Source: Psychrilyobacter sp.
Lineage (GTDB): Bacteria; Fusobacteriota; Fusobacteriia; Fusobacteriales; Fusobacteriaceae
DNA length: 14,832 nucleotides
Assembly (NCBI GenBank): GCA_030621995.1
Contig: JAUXGP010000010.1
Location: forward strand, 1 to 14,832
Direction: 5' to 3'
Within the stretch, counting starts at the first letter, position 1. Each line of letters starts with the position of its first letter. Of this stretch, positions 1-6,096 are shown piece after piece. The position numbers were made by a program, and so were the translations under genes. Below the pieces are notes generated by a model, which was given only the letters and a program-made list of their open reading frames with translations, did not search any database and was not told the origin of the DNA.

Positions 1-37
1 AATAGTATTTATTCGAAATATAATAGGAGGGATTAGA

Positions 38-250
38 ATGAAATTATTATTTAAAAATTTAAATGAGACAAAGGTGATTATGGAAAATATGGTTTCTTTC
101 AAAAAAGAAAATGGGGCATTTATTGTAAAAAGTTTAAAGGGAAATGAAAAAGTAATAGCAGGGAAAGTAATAGAGATGACAAATTTAAAATTAGTAATTG
201 AAGGGGACGCAGTCAGAGAAACATATAGATTAGCCCCGCTTAATTTCTAA
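38..250 (+). CDS. Hypothetical small protein (70 aa)
   Basis: I do not recognise this protein. The start is well supported: an AGGAGG at 25-30 sits seven bases before the ATG, and the reading frame is purine-rich like the real genes of the window. The product has no signal peptide, no membrane segment and no cysteine. It is lysine- and glutamate-rich with alternating hydrophobic stretches, suggesting a small cytosolic beta-rich fold (inference). It ends 34 bases before the CTTG/GTTC bases where the IS91-like element may begin, so the transposon may have landed just behind it. Its own promoter probably lies before the window. Confidence 0.6.
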   Translation: MKLLFKNLNETKVIMENMVSFKKENGAFIVKSLKGNEKVIAGKVIEMTNLKLVIEGDAVRETYRLAPLNF

Positions 251-290
251 AAATACCTATATATACTTAAAAAAAAGCTAACGCTTGTTC

Positions 291-320
291 AACCCCCTGC
301 CCCCATCTTGGGGGTTTTTT
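291..320 (+). terminator. GC-rich hairpin with T-run, terminator and/or IS end
   Basis: CCCCC at 300-304 pairs with GGGGG at 310-314 around a five-base loop, followed by six T. An alternative seven-pair stem, AACCCCC (291-297) with GGGGGTT (310-316), competes for the same right arm. The hairpin would end transcripts of the 70-residue gene and shield the transposase from read-through. It may instead, or also, be the terminal hairpin of the IS91-like element. Confidence 0.5.
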
Positions 321-322
321 GG

Positions 323-328
323 TATAAT
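323..328 (+). promoter_or_regulatory. Possible -10 box of the transposase
   Basis: A perfect TATAAT lies eight bases before the transposase ATG at 336. No recognisable -35 box lies 17 bases upstream, where the hairpin is. If used, transcription would begin at or next to the ATG and give a leaderless mRNA, consistent with the absence of a Shine-Dalgarno sequence before this gene. Confidence 0.3.
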
Positions 329-335
329 AACTATT

Positions 336-1466
336 ATGACTACTATTACTCTTAAAGATATTCTTACCAATGAAAACCTAAAAGCTTTTTTTAAGCATTC
401 TTCACAGTTTTTTTCGCATTTCCCTAAAACTTACCTTCACTTTATCAAAACTACTCTTCTCGCCTCTAAAAATTGTCGGAAATTTTCTTTTGCTAAAGCC
501 ATTTTTTCATGCCCTAATTGTTCTCACTTTACTTATAGACCTGTTACTTGTAAGTCTAAATTCTGTTCTTCATGCGGTAAAATTTATGCTGAAAAATGGG
601 CTCATAAACTTTCTTCTCAACTTATTGATCAAAAACATAAACATATTATCTTTACTCTTCCTAAAGAAATATGGAACTACCCTCTCATTAAAAGAGATTT
701 ACTCTCTACTTTTTCTGATCACATTAAAACTCTCTTTAAAAATTGGTTTAAGAAACATGACATTCACAATTTTGGGCTTATCGTTGCTATCCATACTTTT
801 AGCCGGGACTCTTCTTTCCATCCACATTTTCATATTATTCTTTCTCTTGGTGGTTTTAAGAAGAACCTCGCATGGAAAAAACTTGATTTTTTCCCACCTA
901 AATTTTTTAATAACTCTTGGAAATATCTTGTCCTTAGAAGTATTTCTAAAGCATACCCTAAATGTAAAAAAACCAAGAACATCATTTCTCTTTGTTACAA
1001 AAAAGACTTTTTCATTAATTTAAAAGGTGATATTTTAGATAATAATCCTCAAATTTTAAAATATATCGGACGTTATCTAATGAGACCTGCTATTGCTGAA
1101 TACAGAATTACTAAATTTGAAAACAATGAAGTTACATTTTGGTATATTGATGTCGCTACTAAAGAAAAAATATTTCTTACACTTCCGTTGTTTAAATTCA
1201 TTGGTAGACTCATTTTACATATTAACCCCAAAGGATTTAAAGCTATTAGAAGATACGGCTTTTACGCTCGAAATATTAAAGGAACTCTTAAAGATAAAAT
1301 TAAATCATTTTTTAAAAAATCCATCATAAATAATTATCTTTTAACATGGCGAGAACGTATTTTAAAGCTTTATGGTAAAGACCCTTTAATTTGTCCGCAT
1401 TGTTCTATAGAAATGAAACTAACTTCATTTCATCACAAAAAATATGGTGATTTTTATTATCCATAG
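336..1466 (+). CDS. IS91-like HUH (Y2) transposase
   Basis: This 376-residue protein matches the IS91/IS801/ISCR transposase family (rolling-circle, single-strand HUH nucleases). An N-terminal zinc-binding cluster is visible (C59, C62, C72, C77, C80), then a TLPKEIW block near 107-113. The HUH metal site is HPHFH at 162-166, followed by LGGF. Two candidate catalytic tyrosines form YIGRY at 243-247, and a late CPHC (353-356) sits near the C-terminus. The ATG at 336 is preferred over an upstream in-frame TTG at 285, which would make the hairpin coding. No Shine-Dalgarno sequence precedes it. The coding strand is T- and pyrimidine-rich, unlike the purine-rich neighbours, which fits a horizontally acquired element. 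No frameshift or internal stop is seen, so it appears intact. Confidence 0.9.
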   Translation: MTTITLKDILTNENLKAFFKHSSQFFSHFPKTYLHFIKTTLLASKNCRKFSFAKAIFSCPNCSHFTYRPVTCKSKFCSSCGKIYAEKWAHKLSSQLIDQKHKHIIFTLPKEIWNYPLIKRDLLSTFSDHIKTLFKNWFKKHDIHNFGLIVAIHTFSRDSSFHPHFHIILSLGGFKKNLAWKKLDFFPPKFFNNSWKYLVLRSISKAYPKCKKTKNIISLCYKKDFFINLKGDILDNNPQILKYIGRYLMRPAIAEYRITKFENNEVTFWYIDVATKEKIFLTLPLFKFIGRLILHINPKGFKAIRRYGFYARNIKGTLKDKIKSFFKKSIINNYLLTWRERILKLYGKDPLICPHCSIEMKLTSFHHKKYGDFYYP

Positions 1467-1625
1467 ATTTAAAAAATTGAATATATTATTCTAACTTAAT
1501 TTTTTAAGTCCTTTTTTTATGCAACTTTTTTGATAGTTCATCATTTTTAATTAAATTTCTAAATCTTAATACCATTTTTGTTATGCAATTGTTGCAAGAT
1601 TCGGTTTTATAATTTCCTATACAAT

Positions 1626-1667
1626 AAAAAAGGAGTTGGCAAAATTATTTTGCTGACTCCTTTTTTT
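1626..1667. terminator. Bidirectional intrinsic terminator
   Basis: An A6 run, a stem of about 13 pairs (GGAGT continuing through GGCAAAA on the left, TTTTGCTGACTCC on the right, with two G-T wobbles) and a T7 run make a terminator in both directions. It lies 12 bases past the thiolase stop on the minus strand, and it also stops transcripts leaving the transposase on the plus strand. Confidence 0.88.
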
Positions 1668-1678
1668 AATTAATTTTT

Positions 1679-2887
1679 TTATTTTATATTCTTTAAAATT
1701 ACTGCTGTTCCCATTCCTCCTCCAATACAGAGGGATGCCAGCCCAAAATTTACTCCACTTTTTTTCATCTCATGGATAAGAGTCGTGGTAATCCTGTTTC
1801 CGCTGGCTCCTACAGGGTGTCCCAAGGCTATAGCTCCTCCATTTAAATTGGTTTTATCAGTAAACCAATCCAGAGTCACATCATGTTGGTCAGCCAGCTC
1901 TGTCATTACTCCGAGAGATTGTGCTGCAAAGGCTTCGTTTAATTCCAATAACTCCATCTCTTTTAATGTCATCTCAGCTTTCTCCAAAGCATTTTTGATG
2001 GCAGGAACTGGTCCCATTCCCATGATAGATGGATCTACTCCCCCCTGTCCAGTGGCTACTATTTCCACCAGGGGAGTCAGATCATATTTTCTTACCGCTT
2101 CCTCAGAAGCCACCAGCATTACACTTGCCCCATCATTTATTCCAGAAGCATTTCCTGCTGTGACTGTTCCATCTTTTTTAAAAATAGTTTTCAGCTTTCC
2201 TAATTTTTCTAAACTTGTTTTTCTATTTGGATATTCATCGGTATCAAAAATCACAGTTTCCCTTCGAGATCTTACCTCTATAGGTACTATCTCATCTTTA
2301 AATCTACCGCTGTCTACGGCAGCTATTGCTCTCCTCTGGGATTCCATGGCAAAGGCATCTTGAGATTCTTTAGATAAATTGTATTTCTCGGCTATATTTT
2401 CAGCCGTAACTCCCATATGATATCCTTCAAAAGCATCTGTAAGAGCATCAAAAACCATATGATCTACAGTTTTAAAGTCTCCCATTCTATGACCGGATCT
2501 GGTAGACCCGGGGATCAAGTATGGTGCTGTAGACATGGATTCCACTCCTCCGGCCATTATCAGGTTAGCTTCTCCAGATTTTATAGCATTATACGCCAGC
2601 ATCAGAGTCTTCATCCCGCTTCCACAGATTATATTAACTGTGTATGCCGGGACCTCAACCGGAACTCCTCCATCCAGGGCAGCCTGTCTTCCCACTCCCT
2701 GCCCCTGTCCTGCTGAAAGTACATTCCCCAAAATTACTTCATCTATATTTTTAGGGTCTATCTTAGTTTGTTCAATTATATTTCTTATGACTGCCCCGCC
2801 TAATTTTGCTGCTTTCACCTTACTTAAACTTCCCATAAATCCACCTACTGCAGTTCTCTTAGCAGAAACTATATATACCTTTGACAT
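1679..2887 (-). CDS. atoB: Acetyl-CoA acetyltransferase (thiolase II)
   Basis: The enzyme condenses two acetyl-CoA to acetoacetyl-CoA, or cleaves acetoacetyl-CoA thiolytically, in the cytosol. All thiolase landmarks are present: acyl-accepting Cys88 in NIICGSGM, the NEAF block at 317-320, His357 in GGAIALGHPVGASG, and the second catalytic Cys387 in SLCIGGGMG. The start at 2887 gives MSKVYIVSAKRT, the usual family N-terminus, preceded by AAGGGGTG. An upstream in-frame ATG at 2911 adds eight residues and has no better signal. At 402 residues it is slightly longer than the usual 391-394; the extra residues lie in a loop before the His motif (VTLDWFTDK). It follows the dehydrogenase gene by 63 bases on the same strand and so is probably co-transcribed. 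The symbols thlA or phaA would be equally defensible. Confidence 0.95.
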   Translation of the reverse strand: MSKVYIVSAKRTAVGGFMGSLSKVKAAKLGGAVIRNIIEQTKIDPKNIDEVILGNVLSAGQGQGVGRQAALDGGVPVEVPAYTVNIICGSGMKTLMLAYNAIKSGEANLIMAGGVESMSTAPYLIPGSTRSGHRMGDFKTVDHMVFDALTDAFEGYHMGVTAENIAEKYNLSKESQDAFAMESQRRAIAAVDSGRFKDEIVPIEVRSRRETVIFDTDEYPNRKTSLEKLGKLKTIFKKDGTVTAGNASGINDGASVMLVASEEAVRKYDLTPLVEIVATGQGGVDPSIMGMGPVPAIKNALEKAEMTLKEMELLELNEAFAAQSLGVMTELADQHDVTLDWFTDKTNLNGGAIALGHPVGASGNRITTTLIHEMKKSGVNFGLASLCIGGGMGTAVILKNIK

Positions 2888-2911
2888 TTCAACACCCCTT
2901 TTAAAAACCAC

Positions 2912-2925
2912 TTCACATAAGTGAA
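2912..2925. promoter_or_regulatory. Short palindrome upstream of thiolase
   Basis: TTCAC-ATAA-GTGAA is a perfect 14-base inverted repeat in the gap between the dehydrogenase and thiolase genes, 25-38 bases before the thiolase start. It could be an operator or a small mRNA hairpin controlling thiolase expression. The bases CTTCACAT recur at 3953-3960 in the divergent control region, but without the second half. Confidence 0.3.
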
Positions 2926-2950
2926 TTAAGTAACTATATGTAGTTTTTTT

Positions 2951-3670
2951 TTACAGTCTCATTCCACCATTTGTGCTGAGTGTGTGTCCTGTTACATAAC
3001 TCGCATCATTACTGGCTAAAAATAATGCTACCGCTGCTATCTCTTCCGGCTGTCCCAATCTGCCCAACATTGTCTTTTTAGCAAATTTATCCAATAAGTC
3101 TTGTGGAACGGTCTTTAAAATATCAGTCATTACATAACCTGGTGCTATGGCATTTACCCTGACTGCTGCACCCTTTCTAGCGAATTCCTTTGCCCAAGTT
3201 TTAGTGAGCCCAATAACTCCTGCTTTAGTAGCCGCGTAGTTAGCCTGTCCCACATTTCCATATTCTCCTACTACCGATGATATATTGATGATAGATCCTG
3301 CCCCTATAGTCATCATATGAGGTCCTACAAATTTAGTCAGATTAAATACACCTTTTAAATTAACATCTATTACCATATTCCACATGTCATCTGTTATCTT
3401 ATGAGTAAGTGCATCCCTGGTTATCCCTGCATTGTTTACCAGAACATCTATCTTCCCATATTTTTCCACTACAAAATTAAAAAATGCCTCACAAGCTTCC
3501 GGATCTGTCACATTGAGTTTATATCCCTCTACATTTTCTGCTGTATAAGCCAAATCTCCCATATCTGCCGCTATTACCTTTGCTCCATTTTTAGCAAATA
3601 ATTTTGACATCTCAGCACCTATTCCATTAGCTCCCCCTGTTACTACACACACTTTTCCTTCTAATCTCAT
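2951..3670 (-). CDS. SDR-family 3-oxoacyl-CoA/ACP reductase (FabG/PhaB-like)
   Basis: This 239-residue classical short-chain dehydrogenase has the dinucleotide motif TGGANGIG (11-18), NNAG (79-82), and the catalytic triad Ser132-Tyr145-Lys149 in ISSVVGEYGNVGQANYAATK. The segment around the triad is of FabG/PhaB type. The cofactor loop lacks the Arg of FabG TGASRGIG and has Asp36 after the second strand (VIAADM), which usually favours NADH over NADPH (inference). Beside a thiolase and opposite butyryl-CoA dehydrogenase/Etf, the likely role is acetoacetyl-CoA to 3-hydroxybutyryl-CoA. PhaB-type enzymes make the R isomer. The start has an AAGGGGGC ribosome site ten bases upstream. A role in fatty acid synthesis (fabG) is less likely in this context. 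Confidence 0.88.
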   Translation of the reverse strand: MRLEGKVCVVTGGANGIGAEMSKLFAKNGAKVIAADMGDLAYTAENVEGYKLNVTDPEACEAFFNFVVEKYGKIDVLVNNAGITRDALTHKITDDMWNMVIDVNLKGVFNLTKFVGPHMMTIGAGSIINISSVVGEYGNVGQANYAATKAGVIGLTKTWAKEFARKGAAVRVNAIAPGYVMTDILKTVPQDLLDKFAKKTMLGRLGQPEEIAAVALFLASNDASYVTGHTLSTNGGMRL

Positions 3671-3783
3671 TTTCTGCCCCCTTTTTTAATTTTTCTTCAC
3701 TATTAATATATACTATAATTTCTCCATTTTATAAACATTTTACAATACTTTTTTCTTTTACCGATCTATACAGGCATATTTTT

Positions 3784-3813
3784 TATATACTTCCTCATTT
3801 TTTTGAGAACCAA
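3784..3813 (-). promoter_or_regulatory. Candidate promoter for the SDR-thiolase operon
   Basis: Read on the minus strand, TTGGTT (3813-3808) and TATATA (3789-3784) are separated by 18 bases. This would give a 5' leader of about 105 bases before the dehydrogenase. The match is moderate, and other AT-rich hexamers closer to the gene (around 3700-3720) could serve as the -10 instead. Confidence 0.33.
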
Positions 3814-3986
3814 TTCAATTAACGATAAAATATTACCATTAATATCTGTGTTAGTCAATAATAAGAGCATAAAAAAAGTATGTTTTTCTAAGTTAAAAAT
3901 CTATAAATAACTTTCTTCCCTTACAATATAAGCTGTTCTTTGTAAAAAACAACTTCACATCAAAAAAATAATGCTTTATATTTTAG

Positions 3987-4004
3987 TGAGTGATTATTCA
4001 AAAA
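3987..4004 (+). promoter_or_regulatory. FadR-like operator candidate
   Basis: TGAGTGATTATTCA followed by AAAA resembles the Bacillus subtilis FadR box as I remember it (TGAATGA-N-TA-N-TCATTCA). The left half and centre match at all but one fixed position; the right flank is degenerate. FadR is a TetR-family repressor of acyl-CoA dehydrogenase and etf genes, the same functions as here. The site lies about 25 bases upstream of the -35 box of the Etf-operon promoter, and a TetR-type gene sits just beyond the operon. Binding is inference. Confidence 0.35.
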
Positions 4005-4028
4005 AATATGAAAATTTTAAAAAAACTA

Positions 4029-4057
4029 TTGACAGTCAGGTAAAAAAGTTATATAAA
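4029..4057 (+). promoter_or_regulatory. Strong promoter of the acyl-CoA dehydrogenase-etfBA operon
   Basis: A perfect TTGACA (4029-4034) and TATAAA (4052-4057) are exactly 17 bases apart. Initiation is expected near 4064, giving a 5' leader of roughly 65 bases before the TTG start at 4129. A perfect inverted repeat overlaps the -10 box. Confidence 0.8.
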
Positions 4058-4060
4058 CTT
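4046..4060. promoter_or_regulatory. Inverted repeat overlapping the -10 box
   Basis: AAGTT-ATATA-AACTT is a perfect 5+5+5 inverted repeat that covers the TATAAA box. A protein bound here would block RNA polymerase, so it is a plausible operator. Short AT-rich palindromes also arise by chance in DNA of this composition. Confidence 0.3.
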
Positions 4061-4092
4061 AGTAAGAAATAATTTTTTATACAATAAAGTGA

Positions 4093-4107
4093 AAAAAGTA
4101 ACTTTTT
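4093..4107. promoter_or_regulatory. Perfect palindrome in the 5' leader
   Basis: AAAAAGT-A-ACTTTTT is a perfect 7+1+7 inverted repeat just after the expected transcription start. It shares the AAGT/ACTT core of the repeat over the -10 box, 47 bases away centre to centre. It could be a second operator. The central loop is too short for a stable RNA hairpin of full length. Confidence 0.3.
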
Positions 4108-4128
4108 GTAACAAAAGGGGGGTATAAA

Positions 4129-5274
4129 TTGAATTTTGGATTGAATGAAGAATATAAAATATTGGAGAAGATGATCAGTGAATTCACGGAGAAGGAAGTT
4201 AAACCTATAGCTGGTGAGATCGATGAAGAGGAAAGGTTCCCTGTGGAAACTGTGAAAAAAATGGCTAAATTAGGCTTATTCGGGATTCCTATCGATAAAA
4301 AATACGGCGGTGAAGGTGGAGACAACCTTATGTATTCCATGGTAGTGGAGGAACTTTCCAAAGCTTGTGCAACTACAGGGGTAATTATATCAGCACATAC
4401 ATCCCTTGGAATGGCTCCTATCTATGAATTTGGTACAGAAGAACAAAAACAACAATTTTTACCTAAGATGTGCAGCGGGGAATGGTTAGGAGCATTTGGT
4501 CTTACTGAGCCTAATGCAGGTACCGATGCATCCGGGCAGCAGACTACAGCATATTTAGATGAAAATACCAATGAATGGGTACTCAACGGTTCTAAAATAT
4601 TTATAACCAATGCAGGATATGCTCACGTATATATAATATTTGCTATGACCGATAAATCCAAGGGATTAAAGGGAATTACAGCATTTATTGTAGAAGCAGA
4701 CAGAAAAGGATTCAGCATAGGGAAAAAAGAAAAAAAATTAGGTATTAAAGCATCAGCTACCTGTGAGCTTATCTTCGAAGATTGCAGAATCCCAAAAGAA
4801 AATATATTGGGAGCTGTCGGGAAAGGATTTAAGATTGCTATGATGACACTTGATGGTGGACGTATTGGGATAGCTTCTCAAGCTCTTGGAATTGCTCAAG
4901 GTGCCTTGGATGAAACTGTGAAATATGTAAAAGAGAGAGCTCAATTCGGAAGAACACTTTCTAAATTCCAAAATACACAATTTCAACTGGCTGATATGGA
5001 TACAAAGGTAGAAGCTTCCAGATTATTGGTTAGAAAAGCTGCCGCTAAGAAAGATAAAAAAGAAAGATATTCTGTAGAAGCTGCCATGGCAAAATTATTT
5101 GCATCTGAAACAGCTATGGAAGTCACTACAAAGGCTGTTCAGCTTCATGGTGGATATGGATATACAAGAGATTATCCTGTAGAAAGAATGATGAGGGATG
5201 CCAAGATCACAGAGATCTATGAGGGAACTTCTGAAGTTCAAAAAATGGTAATAGCAGGAAGTTTATTGAAATAA
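4129..5274 (+). CDS. bcd: Short-chain acyl-CoA dehydrogenase (butyryl-CoA dehydrogenase-like)
   Basis: This FAD enzyme interconverts crotonyl-CoA and butyryl-CoA (or close short-chain substrates) using electron-transfer flavoprotein as partner. The protein is 381 residues, the usual length. Both family signatures are present: GAFGLTEPNAGTDA at 121-134 and QLHGGYGYTRDYPVERMMRD at 338-357. The catalytic base is Glu365 in IYEGT. The start codon is TTG: a GGGGGG ribosome site lies seven bases upstream, no ATG is available nearby, and the resulting MNFGLNEEYKIL matches the family N-terminus. It leads an operon with etfB (24 bases on) and etfA. In clostridial relatives such enzymes form a complex with Etf that couples crotonyl-CoA reduction to ferredoxin reduction. 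Substrate length cannot be fixed from sequence alone, and a fatty acid oxidation role remains possible. Confidence 0.92.
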   Translation: MNFGLNEEYKILEKMISEFTEKEVKPIAGEIDEEERFPVETVKKMAKLGLFGIPIDKKYGGEGGDNLMYSMVVEELSKACATTGVIISAHTSLGMAPIYEFGTEEQKQQFLPKMCSGEWLGAFGLTEPNAGTDASGQQTTAYLDENTNEWVLNGSKIFITNAGYAHVYIIFAMTDKSKGLKGITAFIVEADRKGFSIGKKEKKLGIKASATCELIFEDCRIPKENILGAVGKGFKIAMMTLDGGRIGIASQALGIAQGALDETVKYVKERAQFGRTLSKFQNTQFQLADMDTKVEASRLLVRKAAAKKDKKERYSVEAAMAKLFASETAMEVTTKAVQLHGGYGYTRDYPVERMMRDAKITEIYEGTSEVQKMVIAGSLLK

Positions 5275-5298
5275 TAAAATATAAAGATGGGGGATTTT

Positions 5299-6084
5299 AT
5301 GAATATAGTAGTTTGTATAAAACAGGTGCCTGATACCACAGAAATCAGATTAGATCCAATCAAGGGAACATTGATCAGGGATGGTGTTCCCAGTATTATA
5401 AATCCAGATGATAAGGCTGGTTTAGAGGAAGCTCTAAAATTAAAAGATCTGCACGGAGCACATATCACAGCAATTACAATGGGACCTCCTCAAGCAGAGC
5501 AAGTTCTAAAGGAAGCTTTTGCAATGGGTGTGGACAAGGGAATATTATTAACAGATAGAAAATTTGCAGGTGCAGATTCATTGGCAACTTCAAATGCCTT
5601 AGCAGGAGCATTGAGAAAATTAGACTTTGATGTAGTAATCACAGGAAGACAGGCTATCGATGGAGATACAGCACAAGTAGGTCCACAACTAGCGGAACAC
5701 TTGGGGTTGCCTCAAATGTCATATGTAAAAGAGATGAATATCGCAGGAGAAAATTTAATTAGAGTTAAAAGGGGAGTGGAAGACGGGTATCAAGTATTAG
5801 AAGCAGAAACTCCTTGTGTTCTGACTATACTATCGGAAGCCAATAACCCGAGATATATGTCGGTATCTAAGATAATAGAGGCTGTCAGAGAGAAAAAAAT
5901 AGAAGTTTGGGATACCAGTATGATCGATATCGATCTAGAGGTTCTCGGGCTTTCAGGTTCTCCTACAAAGGTAAAAAAATCATTTACCAAGGGTGCAAAA
6001 ACAGCAGGTAAGATACATGAAGTTTCACCACAGGAAGCTGTTACGATAATTGTAGATAAATTAAAAGAAAATTTTATTATTTAG
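5299..6084 (+). CDS. etfB: Electron transfer flavoprotein subunit beta
   Basis: At 261 residues it has the usual length. The N-terminus MNIVVCIKQVPDTTEIRLD and the nucleotide-binding motif GRQAIDGDTAQVGP (116-129) are typical of EtfB from clostridial butyryl-CoA dehydrogenase complexes. With EtfA it forms the heterodimer that passes electrons between NADH or ferredoxin and the dehydrogenase. The ATG at 5299 is chosen because GGGGGA lies just before it; an in-frame ATG at 5287 would add MGDF and consume the ribosome site. The motif resembles, from memory, that of bifurcating Etfs, whose beta subunit holds FAD rather than AMP; this is family knowledge, not proof of bifurcation. Confidence 0.95.
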   Translation: MNIVVCIKQVPDTTEIRLDPIKGTLIRDGVPSIINPDDKAGLEEALKLKDLHGAHITAITMGPPQAEQVLKEAFAMGVDKGILLTDRKFAGADSLATSNALAGALRKLDFDVVITGRQAIDGDTAQVGPQLAEHLGLPQMSYVKEMNIAGENLIRVKRGVEDGYQVLEAETPCVLTILSEANNPRYMSVSKIIEAVREKKIEVWDTSMIDIDLEVLGLSGSPTKVKKSFTKGAKTAGKIHEVSPQEAVTIIVDKLKENFII

Positions 6085-6096
6085 GTAGGGGGAGTT

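Larger units (their letters stand above)
284..1598 (+). mobile_element. IS91-like insertion sequence, approximate bounds
   Basis: The element is defined by its transposase; the ends are guesses. From memory, IS91-type elements have no long terminal inverted repeats, make no target duplication, and insert beside CTTG/GTTC (CAAG/GAAC) tetranucleotides. On the left, overlapping CTTG and GTTC lie at 284-290, just before a GC-rich hairpin. On the right, a small palindrome (TGCAA-TTG-TTGCA, 1584-1596) overlaps CAAG at 1595-1598, the arrangement expected near the replication-origin end. The stretch 1467-1625 has no ORF and is very T-rich. Confidence 0.4.
3671..4128. other. Divergent intergenic control region (458 bases)
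   Basis: No credible gene lies here. The region separates the minus-strand dehydrogenase/thiolase pair from the plus-strand acyl-CoA dehydrogenase/Etf operon, so it must carry promoters for both. It is very AT-rich. Items that stand out are listed separately: a near-consensus promoter facing the Etf operon, a weaker promoter candidate facing the dehydrogenase, a FadR-like box and two perfect inverted repeats. The middle (about 3815-3980) shows nothing I can name. Confidence 0.8.

Noticed and set aside
19..24. TATAAT as promoter of the 70-residue gene
   Set aside because: It directly abuts the ribosome site. Initiation would fall after AGGAGG and remove it, so the real promoter is probably further upstream, outside the window.
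285..335. N-terminal extension of the transposase from a TTG at 285
   Set aside because: It would translate through the GC-rich hairpin, lacks a ribosome site, and adds residues not typical of the family. The ATG at 336 gives a normal N-terminus.
490..1023. 177-residue ORF inside the transposase in another frame
   Set aside because: It is leucine-rich from T-rich codons shifted by one base, has no motif, and overlaps a well-supported gene.
1785..2924. Three plus-strand ORFs opposite the thiolase gene
   Set aside because: They are antisense shadows of a gene with all catalytic motifs; none has a ribosome site or recognisable domain.
4178..4187. GTGAATTCAC palindrome as an operator
   Set aside because: It lies inside the bcd coding region and encodes conserved-type residues (SEFTEKE). 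A ten-base palindrome is expected by chance.
5287..5298. Alternative etfB start at the ATG at 5287
   Set aside because: The codons up to 5298 contain the GGGGGA ribosome site, and EtfB proteins normally begin with the MNIVVCIKQ-type sequence at 5299.
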